Shown here piece after piece: positions 1 to 11,929 of a DNA stretch of 64,000 bases. A program made the translations under genes and the position numbers. Origin of the DNA: Ophioderma brevispina (taxonomy: Eukaryota; Echinodermata; Ophiuroidea; Amphilepidida; Ophiodermatidae); assembly GCA_023653785.1 (NCBI GenBank), contig JAMKCH010002909.1, positions 1 through 64,000 on the forward strand. The letters run 5' to 3'. Position 1 is the first letter of the stretch. Each line of letters opens with the position of its first letter. Below the pieces are notes generated by a model. That model was not told the DNA's origin. It saw only the letters and a program-made list of their open reading frames with translations, and did no database searches.

Positions 1-2210
1 CAAAAGAAAATTATTTTTTCCTTTTTATTTATGAAATATAACAGCTCAAAACATCCACTCAAAAACCTTAATGGCATTTGGCACTCCACAGAACAGTTGT
101 CACTTATGGCAACAGAGATTGTCCAAATTTTAAAAGATGATGCCATAAGTTACAATTATTGGACTAAGGTGACCTCTCAGACGAAAATCCTCTTAATATT
201 TATACAAATGCTGCCCTACGTTGTACCAACCTGTGCGATCTTCTTCTTGTATCCTCTCACCCTTTGGTACTCTAAGTAAACCGGCACTGGAATGTAATAT
301 ATTTAAAACAAATTTTTGTGCACGCACAACTCCCGGTCGAATGATCACGTGTTGTTGCATCTCCAGTGTGCTAACAAAATTCAGTTGCGTGGACATACGC
401 GCGGCAGTGGTGGGAAAATGTAGCCCAATCTTTGGTTTCTATTGTGTCAAAAAACACATCTCTACCGAGTCTTGCCAAAAATGGCGCTTTGAGCAACTAT
501 TTGAGGGCAAAGCAGCCCAATTGGGCGTGTAAGGAACTTAGCACCTCACAGGCGCGCGACAGGTGTGATTCTTATCGAGTCTCTCCATCGTTTGACATAT
601 CGCACGGAAGGTACGTTGAGCTGTGAGCAGCGCGATGGATGGTGTGCAAAGCAGGCTGGCATAATTTGACGGTGCAGTCTTATCAACGATAAACAAAAAG
701 TCCGGCTTGTCCTGCAATAATTGTTTGTGATTTCTTACTGCTCAAAACTTCACATTCAAGAATTTACACTACCCACTGAGGTCCAGAAATTAATTCTAAG
801 GCTTTTAAACCAGTGGAGAGTCCATATATTGCACCAAGGAGAAATTTTGGGGAAGGTATGTCTCAAATGGTTGGGTAAAATGAACTTTTAAATTTTAGAA
901 AGGTTCTCACGTAATTGCCATAGCGTTACGAAAGTGCGAGAGACTAAGCTAAAAATGTACCAACCCCCTAATACTATACTACAGTCTGAGCCACACTTCC
1001 TTAAAGGTGCAACGAAGATTTCACATATCAGTGTCCCTTTAAAATCAAAGTACTAATTTTGCCCTAATGTAAGCTTTCCATAAAATATCCCCATCCAAAA
1101 GGATTAACTGAGAAATGTTTCTTCTTTGGTACAAAAACTTGTGAAATTTCTAATTTTCGTATCGGAGCCAATACGAAATTCAACCATGTGTTTTATATTG
1201 AAATATAAGCAAATCACAAAATCACTTTTTTTCCTCTTTTTAAGACATTTTATTAAGCACATACAGGAAGAAATTATTGGTGTCTAATCTATATGAAATT
1301 ACTATAGGACACACTATTTGGTTCCTCAAATCTCTCGCTCCGGTGTAGTCCGCCGTCATGCCACCAGATCCGGGGCCCATGCCATGGCATTCAAATGATT
1401 CATCTGATCGGCGGCACAGATTGAAGCCATGCCGCTTTGGCGGATTGTTTTCAAGCATGCAAGGAGCACTACCACCGAATCAAACGGGCTCACCGGCCAG
1501 TGCGTGTTTGCAGCTAATGCACTACACGCTTAAACTCTGCTTCTTTGTGTAAAAAGAATGTGGCTTCACTTTAATGGAGGCTAGTCCTGAGTGATGATCA
1601 GACTATAGTTCTAACTTTTTTATGGCTGCTGTTTATCATAGATTATCTAGTCATGTCGAGTTGTGTGTAGTGAAAGTGACATTTAAAGGTGCATTTCGTG
1701 ATTTCAGCACCTTCTGTTTTATTCATTGATCACTAGATATCCTTGATAAAAGCTTATTCTCAAAATTTGAGCTCATTCCGATCTTGCGATTTTGTGTTAT
1801 GAGCAATTGCTTGTTCCCACGGTCCCATAGGCTAAAGTAATGTATTGTAATTTCTGTTTACAGACAGAAATAAAAAATTGTGAATTTCTTACAGATGCGA
1901 CCGAATTTGCACTTAAGATTGGGCACACATGGATTACTAAGGCTAACGGTTCAGATGATATTAAAATCTCAACATTTTTTAGGTAAGTCGTGGGGACGAG
2001 GCTGTGGATCACGAAATGCCCCTTTAAGCCAAGGTACACCTGTCAGCTTCTGCTCTAACTTTACAGCTGCAAAGTGGCTTAAATTCATTATTTGCAATAA
2101 ACGTTATATTGTAGGCATTCTTTAGAGTCTTCTGCATCATGTGATAACCATTTTTCCAGATTTAAAATTCACATTATGAAATTTTCAGGCGAAACTTACC
2201 CTTGTTGTGT
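1..2210. other. Unassigned non-coding DNA
   Basis: No gene was recognised. Reading frames are short and overlap on both strands, as expected by chance. About 20 bases near the start (an AAAGAAAATTATTTTTTC run) recur near 2340, the only internal similarity seen. Confidence 0.5.
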
Positions 2211-2218
2211 CTACATTG

Positions 2219-2238
2219 GGCTGCCAAATTTGGCAGCC
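2219..2238. repeat. Perfect 20-bp palindrome
   Basis: GGCTGCCAAATTTGGCAGCC is its own reverse complement. Nothing nearby indicates a function; it may be the core of a decayed foldback repeat. Confidence 0.6.
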
Positions 2239-2544
2239 TGTGTACATGTTGACATGAACTTTTTTGGGAACAATTGTAGCATCGGTTACAAATTGGTAAG
2301 AAAATTATTGTACAGAATCTAGAGATGCCATGTATATCAAAAGAAAATTATTTTTTCTTTTTGAGCTGCGAAGCAAGCTCCTACAAATCATTTTAGGAAC
2401 CATTCAATTTTTTTAAAGCTTTCAAAGTAATCAGATTTTTCAAGAACCTCATGTGAAAGAATATGTTCAAACATAAAAATAAATATGTGAATCAAGATTA
2501 TATGTTATTTAATTAACCCCAAAAAGATGTTTTATTGCCTTACC

Positions 2545-2730
2545 TAGTCGGTGATTTCCACCTTGTAAGAACCTGTGACCAAAGACCCGCCACAAGGTAT
2601 AGGTTGCTAGTTCAAATCCAGCAAGACAATGAAGAAGTGTTGCCACTTCAAATCATGCCAGGACAGTCGGTCAGTGCTGGACAACAACAAAGTTGCTGGT
2701 TCAAATTTAACCAGATGCACATTAATTTTT
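2545..2730 (+). repeat. Possible tRNA-derived SINE head
   Basis: An A-box-like stretch (CCTAGTCGGTGA) is followed about 60 bases later by a B-box-like GCTAGTTCAAATCC, and a second B-box-like GCTGGTTCAAAT lies about 95 bases further on. The spacing fits a polymerase III promoter, but no cloverleaf could be folded confidently. Confidence 0.25.
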
Positions 2731-2979
2731 GTTGGATATATTTTTGCAGTAAAAATGAAATGGTGTATGTAACTAAAGCAATATACCTTCAGAAGTATTA
2801 ACTTTCAACACAATTACTACACTTGCTACTCTATTGATTCACACATGTTGAGACTCAATTTTATTGTATGTACATGAAATTTTGGCATTTAAAAAAAAAA
2901 TTCCTGACAGCTAGATCTGTAAAAAGGTTTAAATAGAATGTATAATAATAATTAATGATGCCCTATATTAAGCTCCTAC

Positions 2980-3200
2980 AGTGGCGTAACCAGTGGGGGG
3001 GGGGCTGCCTCTCCAGGCTTCGGGCACAAAAAAATCTTGAAGGGGAGGAAAAAAATAGGAAGGGAAAAAAGGGAGAAGAGAAAAAGAGGTAAAGCGAGAA
3101 GGGGAAAAAGAAGAGTGAAAAAAGAAAGAGGGAAGAAGAGAAGAGAAAGGGAAGGGGGAAGGTTGCCCCCTTTTCCCCAGCTGACCCCCCAAAGAAAATG
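2980..3200 (+). repeat. Purine-rich repeat starting AGTGGCGTAACCAGTGG
   Basis: It begins AGTGGCGTAACCAG, then a G run, then about 130 bases of GGGAAAAAGAGAAG-type polypurine. The same layout recurs at 11930-12355, where the ends read GGCGTAGCC and GGCTACGCC, so this is an interspersed repeat family. The apparent Lys/Arg/Glu-rich and Pro/Ser-rich reading frames here are translations of polypurine and are not genes. Confidence 0.6.
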
Positions 3201-3900
3201 TAAAAGCCTATGGCTTAGAAAATATCAAAATATGTAGGTTTGAAAAAAAAATTGAACACCCCCCCTCCACTTAAGTCTTAATGAACACCCTCCCCATCCC
3301 CATCTAGAATAACCACTGTCCCATTTCTCACTCAGCTCACACCAACAATAATCCTTAGCTATCATCAGTAACACAGCACCGGGAACACAGCCTGTGCCAT
3401 GCATGGAAAAAATCAAGAGGGATTTGCTCTGATCAACTTTAGGTTCATGCTACTATTAGGCAACACCTGCTCAGCTGCTCTAGGGATTTTCATCACTTTC
3501 AATCTTTGCATTTTGCCAACCGGTGTCGCCAAAGTACTCACCTAATTTCACCCATGGCTCACCTTCAAACTGGAGAAAATCCGCGATCGCGGAAAATAAC
3601 ATGTCATTCGCGGAATTTGGCTTCCAACACAGATTTTCCAACAATGCGCGGATTACCGCGGATCCCTTTTTTTCTCCATGAAAAGGCGTTTCAGACCCGT
3701 GAAAATGATCGCTAAGAATCGCCAAAGTTGCCGAGAACAAATTGTGTTTAGTACTTGACCTTGCTCAAAAATGTTGTGTGAGACGCGTACATGGCCCAAT
3801 AATATACACAGACACGTGGCACCAAACAAGGGGCGGCTTGATCGATCGTCGAGTACGTATCACGTCGTGGGAAACTTTGTTTTTCTCATGTGGTAGCACG

Positions 3901-3982
3901 GTGGCTTCGACCACGTGCGTGCAATGAGGTTGGTACTATTGGTTTATTTTATGACCTCATTGCACACACGTGGTCAAAGCCA
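3901..3982. mobile_element. Short hairpin MITE
   Basis: Two arms of about 30 bp (3901-3930 and 3954-3982) are near-perfect reverse complements sharing GACCACGTG and GCAATGAGGT, with a loop of about 23 bases. This looks like a miniature foldback element. No clear target duplication was seen. Confidence 0.6.
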
Positions 3983-4564
3983 CACCCACGGCCAAAAATT
4001 AGTGTCACAGGCACATAGGGTTTCATATGAAAGCTCTTAGAATAAAAAAAGTATTAGAATTGGGCAGTGACTGAGACGACAGTGAGTGGTCGAATCAGGC
4101 GTGGTTAAAATTCATTGTTGAAGAGGGTTCATTACATAAGCGCGGCGGTGACTGATAGTGACACGTGTGTGTCTTGCATTGGAAGTAATGTGAAAAAGTA
4201 GGTATAAGGACATGCGCATGAGAAAATTAGGTATTCTTAAACAGCTGTGAAAATGTAAGCAATTTCATTGGCTGATGCCCGGGTTCGATTCGTTTAATTG
4301 AACCCAGGTAGTACGCGCTGCGTATTGATGTTATTTTTAGGTTGAAGCGCTCGCGTCATACCGCGTTTTGCTACGTTCGCGCGCGCCTGCCAACGTTGCG
4401 TCTCGTTGCGTATGATCGTTGCATTCAACGAGTTGTTCGATTTTTGTCACTAGGTGGTGGCAGTCCTTTCTTGTTGTATTTAAGCCGTAAAGCATCGCGA
4501 AATTGGGTTAAAGATGACCTTATATGATAAAGCTGTTTAAGAATGAGAATAAAGGTATGATTTT

Positions 4565-4710
4565 GGGAACCGGTACTCTCTTTACGACGAATTGAACCCG
4601 GCGACAGCATTATTTTTGCGTGGAAGAACTCGGCCTCCGGCCCCATTCTTCCACTTAAAATAATGGTATCGCCTTGGGTTCAATTCGTCGTAAAGAGAGT
4701 ACCGGTTCCC
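4565..4710. mobile_element. 146-bp foldback with perfect 35-bp arms
   Basis: 4565-4599 and 4676-4710 are perfect 35-bp reverse complements (outer end GGGAACCGGTACTC). Much of the 76-base spacer also pairs (GTGGAAGAA with TTCTTCCAC), leaving a small loop around GGCCTCCGGCC. Near-perfect arms imply a young MITE or recent arm conversion. Confidence 0.75.
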
Positions 4711-4784
4711 CAATTCTCTAAATTTAGAACAAGAGAAACAAGGATAATTATATCATACAAATTAGTTAGACTTTGTGATCGCCG

Positions 4785-4935
4785 GCAGTTGAAAAAATCG
4801 TGATTTTTAGGGTGTAGTTTTCCGCGTAATCGGCACATTTTGGGCGCGGATTTGCGCGGAAAAGGTAAAAATTTTGATGCGCGGAAAATCGCGGATTTGG
4901 CGCTCCTGAAACGCGGATTTTCCCGGGCCCTACAC
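4785..4935. repeat. GCGGA-rich repeat fragment
   Basis: It contains repeated GCGCGGA and GGAAAATCGCGG motifs. A related stretch with CGCGGAAAAT and GCGCGGATTACCGCGG lies at 3570-3670. Both resemble the ends of a dispersed element, but boundaries could not be fixed. Confidence 0.4.
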
Positions 4936-5233
4936 AGATTCAGCATATTATGGTAAAATACATTCAATATTTGGTGTTGCTTTGCCGTGAGAACATGTTG
5001 CTTTTGCCAGGAAATATGAAAATGGGTTTGCAGTACCGTGAAAATATATTTATTTTTCCTAATCGCAAAATGGCGCACAGCACTCCGAGCTGCCTATGCA
5101 CGTTTATTATGAGAAAATAGCGCCGCCATAGTCTAAACAGACTGTCCGGGTTCTAAACAAATTCCCAGAAACCATCTGTTAGTAGTGTGTTCGTTCATTT
5201 CGTTCTTCGTCCTTTGTTATTGTAAACATTAAA

Positions 5234-5272
5234 ATGATGTACCCATTGATGATGCTCCTTACAGCTGTCCCG
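5234..5272 (+). CDS. Possible first exon with signal peptide
   Basis: Two adjacent ATG codons open MMYPLMMLLTAVP, a short hydrophobic run like the start of a secretory signal peptide. It is followed directly by GTAAGT, a consensus splice donor (5273-5278), in phase 0. No downstream exon was found: a TTTTAG acceptor-like site near 5800 gives only about 35 open bases before a stop or another GTAAAC. This could be the 5' end of a real secreted-protein gene or chance. It is the only host-gene signal I can point to. Confidence 0.25.
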
Positions 5273-5442
5273 GTAAGTTATTTCCAATTGGCAAGACAGC
5301 TTATTTTCTGCTGATTACCAATAACAAAAAAACTAGTGAGTTGGTGGACGCTGTTTTCTCACTTACCAAAGTTCAAAGTTCCTAATTAATATTAATAAAA
5401 ATATTAGAACGTGCAATAATACTGTGATAAAAATATTAGGAT

Positions 5443-5540
5443 ACAACTCGCCCCCAGTAACAAACTCGCCCCATGTAAACAAACTGGACCCATGTACAAC
5501 GCGTCCCACGTAGTACAGCTCGCCCTCATTAAGTACATCT
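5443..5540 (-). repeat. GAGTTTGTA minisatellite, minus orientation
   Basis: On the minus strand, short diverged units alternate GGGGCGAGTTTGT with GGGTCCAGTTTGT. The same family is in plus orientation at 7180-7325, so the two arrays form an inverted pair about 1.7 kb apart. Confidence 0.55.
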
Positions 5541-5544
5541 GGTC

Positions 5545-7170
5545 CCGTACAATTTACAAACACAAGTTGATACCACAATAAATATTCCAAACTCAAGTCT
5601 TTTGCTTGAAATTTACGGATATTGGATGGCCACTCCGTATGGCTTCCACCAACACTGCAGTGCTTGTGGCATTGATCGAGCGAAATTTGTTTTCTGTTCG
5701 GTGTTTTGTGGTGCACAAATAGATTAGTAAATGTTTTTTTTTTTCAACTGTTATTATTCTGCTTGCGCCGTTATATTGAGCTTTAAGCTCCGATTATATT
5801 TTTAGTTTTGTAAGCGTATACCAAAACAACCACAACGGTAAACAGATGACCGTCAGTAGAACCATTTCCGGCAATTCTTTCGTCAACGGTGATGTTGTCA
5901 GTTTTAATATCGTTTGCTTTTGCACTCGCAATTGAAGCCCGGTGTTTAAGACTTTCTTGACCCTTGCAAGGCCTATAACAGAACATAATATCAGGTTCTG
6001 ACATTTACAAAACCTGAACAAATAAACTGTAAAATGGTCACTTTTATGTGAATACGATCTTATGAGGCCAAAATCCGTCATGCTTATGATTGAAATCCCT
6101 TGTTCATAGCTCCGCATGTTATAGCAAGGTAGCTGAATATGAAACAATTGCATGAGCAGTCGGGGAAGTGTTATTTGGGATTTATATGATAAGCTTGGGT
6201 ATGATAAGATATGGTTCCTGTAGCAAAATACTATGATACAGTGTATAATTGGCCACAATTTGCGAAGCAACGAACAGCGAGGTATGCAAAAATGGGTATA
6301 AATCCACGATGGTGACAAGCAAAACAATATTTTTTTACAATCAATGCATACTGACAGGTCTATTGAACGGCTTTTCCACCATCACAACACCACTTTGGTG
6401 TTTCATCGTAAACAAATTGTCAAGTAAATAGATCGAGTAAATATTCAGTGAAAATCTTCTCTGTCCCTTTTTAAATTCGAGATTTTATATGCTTATTTGA
6501 CTCTCTTTATAGATGCTCGACTGATTTTTAATTAAAAATGTTTTTTTGTTTAAAAATATACCCCTTTTCATTTAGAATTAGACTATATAACAATTATCGA
6601 TACAGAAAATTAATTTGTTATAGAAAATATTAACGTACTCGTGATGTGTATTGTTTCGTCTGTGGTCATAAAAAAAAAGCTTAAAATGATGTCCGCATTT
6701 TCCCGAGTAGTATATCATGCCAATCGCCATATCATTGTCCTCTTTGTGTGACCCACGAGGGCCAGAATCGCCCGACCAGATAATTCGGTCACCATTACGT
6801 GTTTGCATCGATCGCACTACTTCAATACAAACAATATTTACAACATCTCCTTCTTTCATTGTTTATCTATTCTACTATTAGACTATTTTCCATGGAACAC
6901 AATTTCCCGCTGAGACTAACTCTAACAGCTCTAACTACCAATGTATATTGAAAAAAATCTTTCCAACACCTCATTTTTAAATATTATTACTAAAAATCCT
7001 TCCTATTAGTCTCTTTGAAAAGAGGCTGGGTAGAGAGATGACATAAGCACAAACACATAGGCCTATCAAACACAGACAACATCTCTCAAATAGTACAATA
7101 CATAATATCATAATAAAGTTCCTCTGTTGCCGGCAACTGATGGGCCTAGAGTTTTTAACCAAGTTGGACG
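5545..7170. other. Unassigned DNA between inverted minisatellites
   Basis: Several minus-strand frames (5363-5716, 5783-6004, 5794-6327, 6578-6859) are open for 70-180 codons. None matches a family I recognise and they overlap in different frames. The frame at 6578-6859 (MKEGDVVNIVCIEVV...) has protein-like composition but no convincing splice sites. No product is assigned. Confidence 0.35.
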
Positions 7171-7179
7171 AGTTCTTAG

Positions 7180-7325
7180 AACCTGGGTCCAGTTTGTATA
7201 CGTGGGGCGAGTTGGTATTATATGGGACCAGTTTGCATGTGGGGCGAGTTGGTACTACCTGGGCCAGTTTGTATATGTGGGCGAGTTTGTACTTTGGGCG
7301 AGTTTGTACTTGGGGCCAGTTGACT
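7180..7325 (+). repeat. GAGTTTGTA minisatellite, plus orientation
   Basis: About six diverged units alternate GGGGCGAGTTGGTA with GGGACCAGTTTGCA. The overlapping frames at 7127-7430 translate this repeat and are not considered genes. Confidence 0.6.
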
Positions 7326-7555
7326 GGTTTCCAAACATTACACTCGTCATATCGAGTCGTATCGCCATATTGGAAAATTGATTATTTTATCTTAGCAACG
7401 GTAAACTTTCTGAACAAAACACATACCTGACGATGTTCTTGGATGTCTAAGGATCATTTTATAAGTGAGGTTCGCCAGGCGAAATCGACGACAAAGTACT
7501 TTTTTCACGCTGTAATGTTTACGTACTGGCACGAATGCTGGACACTTCGGTGACA

Positions 7556-7615
7556 GCTCAATTCGGCAACAAACCAATTTGACAACACCATTTCGGCAAC
7601 AAGCCAATTCGGCAA
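7556..7615 (+). repeat. Short CAATTCGGCAACAA minisatellite
   Basis: Three to four units of about 17 bp (AATTCGGCAACAAACC, ATTTCGGCAACAAGCC, AATTCGGCAACAATT) run head to tail. Confidence 0.6.
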
Positions 7616-8595
7616 CAATTTATATTAGTGTAGGCTACAATGTAATTCGTGGTGTTTTTTCTGTTAAAAGCAAAATTCCTCTTGATTCATTGTGTTTTGG
7701 GTGTAACATGTTGGACAAAATATCTTGGAATTTTTTAAAAACGTTTTTAGGGTGTCAAATCCAAGATGGCCGCCAAAATACATAAATTACATTATAATTA
7801 GTATTCTGAAGGCAGTACGAGGTCCAAATTGACGACAATACCCATATTTCGATACCAAAGAGTTCAAAAACAGCTAAATTCAATCAATATGGCAATCACA
7901 TTAAACAAATCCAAGATGGCGTCCAAAATGGCCGCCAAAAAGGTATGTTATACTACCTTAGTTATTAAACATTTGAAATAAATTGCAAACATTTCTGTGT
8001 TGCTAACACGCTTTGAATCCAAGATGACGGCCATCGTAAGCACTGATAATAGTAAAATTGTGTATGTTTTTCACATAGATCCATGTCATAACAATAATTT
8101 TGATAACAATTTAAAAAAAACACCCAGATGTATACTTTGGACCAAAGGGACTCATTTACCATAATGGTTAGAAAGTATATTACTTCAAATCCACAAATGG
8201 TGGCTAATTTGATAGCTTCTGTAATCACTTTCAATTACTTAAAGCAATAGTAGCACATTTTTTGAAGAGCACCCCCAATTTTCAAAACTTGATATTTTTG
8301 CACAGTTATTTACGTTGGTAATTGTCTAGGAAACTAAACCTGCAAAGGAGAATGCTAAAAAATGCGTATTTATCACAAAATAAGCGATTTTGTAATTAGA
8401 ATTGGGATCCCAGATTGGACTTAACGGCAGAGCTGGAAATGCTACGTTTATGTCCGTCCATGATGAAATAGTGCCACCTCGAGAAAATAGCCTCGCCTAT
8501 TAAACTATTAAAACAACTAATGGATGAGCGTAGACACGTACATGGCGCTATTTCCCGGATATTTCACATTGGAAGGCCGTTTCCAGCGGCCGTTG

Positions 8596-8625
8596 AATTA
8601 TTATCGGGGATCCCCGATAATAATT
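8596..8625. repeat. Perfect 30-bp palindrome
   Basis: AATTATTATCGGGGA is followed immediately by its exact reverse complement, with no loop. It abuts the small MITE at 8627-8752 and may be a remnant of that element's boundary. Confidence 0.75.
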
Positions 8626-8626
8626 A

Positions 8627-8752
8627 TTCTATTACCTATTGATGCCCATTATTGAAAATGCTGCACTCTGATTGGTCAGTTTACAGGCCCATTATTCGGC
8701 AATATGGTCGCGAATGCATTTCTCATTATATCAGCTGTTTGCGGTAATAGAA
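8627..8752. mobile_element. 126-bp nested MITE
   Basis: Terminal inverted repeats TTCTATTACC (8627-8636) and GGTAATAGAA (8743-8752) bound a non-coding interior containing CTGATTGGTCAG. It lies inside the 0.84 kb foldback. Confidence 0.5.
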
Positions 8753-11194
8753 TAGAAATAAAGGGTTTGCAGATTATTTACATGGGCTCATACTGTATCC
8801 TCGGCCGGAAAAAATAAAATAATGGAATCGGCTGCGACTCGTCCACTATTTATTTTTTCCCGACCTCGGACACATAATTCACCCATAAAGGTACTGCCAA
8901 TCACCGTTTTTTTAAATTCTAGTACAAAATTCTTTCGTTGTGATAACAGAGACATTTTCGAGCTTAACCGTTCACAGGTATAGTTTACTAGCCAGTTACC
9001 AATGCAACCATGTAAAAATCTCCAATTTTCGAAAAATTGGGGGCGCCTTTCAAAACAATGTGCTATATGCTTTACTAACTGGTGATTTTCCATACACCTA
9101 TTTACTTATGTTATACACATTAGGAAATTTGAAATAAAAAATCATAAATCTTAAAGTTTTATAAATATTTTACAAATAAATTATAAGTTTGGACACTTGA
9201 AAACTACCATTTTGCTTTGTTTACATGTTTCAAATCCAAGATTGTGTCAAAATGACAATTGCGTATAACACTCTTAATCGATCAATAGCCCAAACTGATG
9301 ATTCTTCATAATACCTATGTATAATTATGTTATATGCATCAGGAAATTTGAATGAAAATATAATGAAGCAACTACACATGTATGAGCTTTATTACTTTCC
9401 TTTTTAGACCCTTCAACCCAAGATGGCGGCTAATAATGACCCTTGTAAGCACTATCAAGAGCCAAAACTTGCTATTTTTTATATATACCTACACAATGTT
9501 ATTCACATGAGAAATTTGAATGAAAATACAAATGAAACCGTAAGAACTGACTCTAAAATAGTGTATATTTTTCATACAGCCATGTGATCCATGTTATTAT
9601 AATATTGTAATCAAAACATAAATAAACATCTGTATACTTTTGAACACAAGGAACTCATATTATTTTTGCTTTGGTAACATAATTCAATTCGAAGATGGTG
9701 GCTAATATGGCCATTGTAATCACTATCAATAGCCTGGTGATTTTTCATATATACATGTCATGCATGATAGGAAATTCTAATAAAACTATAAATGAAGCAA
9801 CTCTATATCCCTTAAATCCAAATTGCATTTTTCCCACTTTTCAAAAATCACGGAGCGAACCCTTCGCCTTGTGTTTAGGGTGAAATCGCCCATAGATCTA
9901 ACAAGACAAATTGCGCTACCTCCCTTTCTTGCGGTGGTCGTCAGGTTGGTAGTTGGTATTTTCCCTCTAGGGACGCAAGGGGTATAATATTTTTTTTATT
10001 ATAAATGTTTAACATCCTTCAAATCCAAAATGGTGACAAAATGACGACTGCGTACAAGCATAATCAAATACAAATACAATTTGTTATACGCATCAGGAAA
10101 TTTTAATGAAAAATATAATGAAGCAACTAGGCATATTTTAAACATGAAAACCATATCTACCATTTTAAATTTTTAACATTTTTCAAACACAAATGTGGCA
10201 AATGAATATGCTAAATATATGTTGTACACATTAGTATAGAAGCAACTAGATGTCACACTTTTGGACACATGAAACCCCTATCAAGTAAGTTTTAATTAAC
10301 ATGCCCTAAACCAATGATGGTCACTATGGCCATTGTCACTATCAATAGCCAACACTTGATTTTTTCTTAACATAAATGAAGCACCTATAAACTTTTGGAC
10401 AGAAAAAACTCATTCTATCATTTAAGTTTTGTGAACATTGATTACTCTAGTAGCTCATGGTGGTTTTGTATGCAATATATGTCCAGAGCTAAACTCTTCA
10501 GGAATCCACTAATTGAAGGTCCAGGAACAATATTTGGTTGGTAACATAATTCCCACTGACGCTGAAAATGCTGAAATGACCACGCCCCTTTTTGGGTGGT
10601 CACGCCCCTTTTGAGCGAAGTACTACTGACTGTATCTACAGAACCGTTGGACCTAGGAGGTTGCGAGACCACTCAAAATGTGCGGAATGGCCACATTATG
10701 GGGGGTCAGTAATATATTTTTATATCCAAAAGTCAAAGGTTTTTAAGATAATTGTCAAAAACTGATTTCACCATATTGCGCACTGTACAATTATGAATGA
10801 ATTCATAAGGTTTTCATGCCAAAATAGGAAGGTGTTCACCATACACCTTGGATTTTGCTCTAACTCTCCTCGGGGATAATTGTTGGGGTAGCTAAGGATA
10901 GGTCACAAAAAGAAAATTCATATTCCTTTCCGTTCTCAAATGGCAGCCTGTCAAAATTTTGTGACTTTGAGCTAAATTGTGTAATATTAGGTGAAAACCG
11001 TGCATTTGCTCCACAACCCAATCAGTTATGACGTTTGTATTGCACAGAGCTATTGACCATTTGGATTTCAACTGGGATATAATCAGCATTTTAATGTTAC
11101 TCCTATCGTTTGCATGGGGGGATGGGTCAAAATGGCCCATCGTAGAGTAAAAATTTATTGTTTTTCGTTTTATAGGGACTTAAGTTAATGTTAA

Positions 11195-11541
11195 AGACAC
11201 TATCAGTGATTTGCTAAATCAGCAAATCGAAAAAATTATCAAAAATCAGATTTTTGCATGTATGTAACAAGTGCAGGTATCCTAACATACCCGGCAAATG
11301 ATAAGACTAGAAGCAACCTAATAAGGACAGAATCGGAGATTTTAGTCATTACTGTCCGAACGGACACTTACTACAACACGTAATTGAATGGAGAATCGTA
11401 TCTTGGAACACTGCCGTTTTCTTCCTTTTCTGTCAATTCTACAGCTGGAAAAGGTAACTTATGAGAATTCTACAGACTTATCCTTCACTTTGAAGCTATT
11501 CCTGCAAATTTCAAATATTTTTCAAATCACTGATAGTGTCT
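11195..11541 (+). mobile_element. TTAA MITE copy 1 (347 bp)
   Basis: Terminal inverted repeats AGACACTATCAGTGATTTG and CAAATCACTGATAGTGTCT are bounded by TTAA on both sides (11191-11194 and 11542-11545). TTAA duplication is characteristic of piggyBac-type transposition, so a piggyBac-mobilised MITE is inferred. It interrupts only the left arm of the 3 kb foldback and therefore arrived after the arms formed. The matching frame at 11388-11573 is shared with copy 2 only because the DNA is repeated. Confidence 0.85.
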
Positions 11542-11929
11542 TTAAGTTAAAGTCCCTTCAGCAGCAAAGATAAATGCTGCTGAAGGGTCTTTAAATGATC
11601 TAAAAGCACTAACTGCATGTTTGTGACCATGAAACAGGCAAAAATGAAGATTCCCCCTCCCCCGGTATGCATGAAAAAGTCACTAAAATAACCTGAACTT
11701 AGACGGCACGCCGCGTGGTGGGAATAGCGACTTCTACAGTGTATTTTCATTTTGTAGGGCCTAATGGCAAGGGTAAAAGCTGCTGAAGGATCTTTAAATA
11801 ATCTAAATGCACTAACTACATGCCGGTTCCAGGCTAAACATTTCATGACCCCTAAAGGTTGGGCCCCCCTTTTGTGGCTCAAATGAAAAAGTTGCTAAAA
11901 TTACCCAATTTTTTAAGCCGCACTACCAT

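Larger units (their letters stand above)
8239..9075. mobile_element. 0.84 kb foldback element with ~170-bp arms
   Basis: The left arm (about 8241-8415) and right arm (about 8905-9072) are diverged reverse complements. The outer ends share AAAGCA..TAGCACATT and GCACCCCCAATTTT versus GCGCCCCCAATTTT. The left end is preceded by TTAA; the matching site on the right is TTAC, so a TTAA duplication is possible but not proven. The interior holds a perfect palindrome and a small nested MITE. No transposase is encoded. Confidence 0.6.
7750..10442 (+). repeat. Diverged satellite with CCAAGATGGCGGC motif
   Basis: Repeated blocks share CAAATCCAAGATGGC, ATGGCCATTGTAA, CACTATCAATAGCC, TTTTTCATATATAC and GAAATTTGAATGAAAAT. 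Good motif copies lie near 7761, 7911, 8020, 9417, 9692, 10022 and 10312, spaced irregularly at about 150-300 bases. Similarity resumes at 13472 (TAGCCAAAACTGATGAT), just beyond the 3 kb foldback, so that element inserted into the array. The motif CAAGATGGCGGC resembles the vertebrate YY1 consensus; whether it is bound here is unknown. Confidence 0.6.

Noticed and set aside
5783..6859. Minus-strand frames 5783-6004, 5794-6327 and 6578-6859 as exons of a gene
   Set aside because: Composition is suggestive, but no consistent donor/acceptor chain or known domain could be found and two frames overlap.
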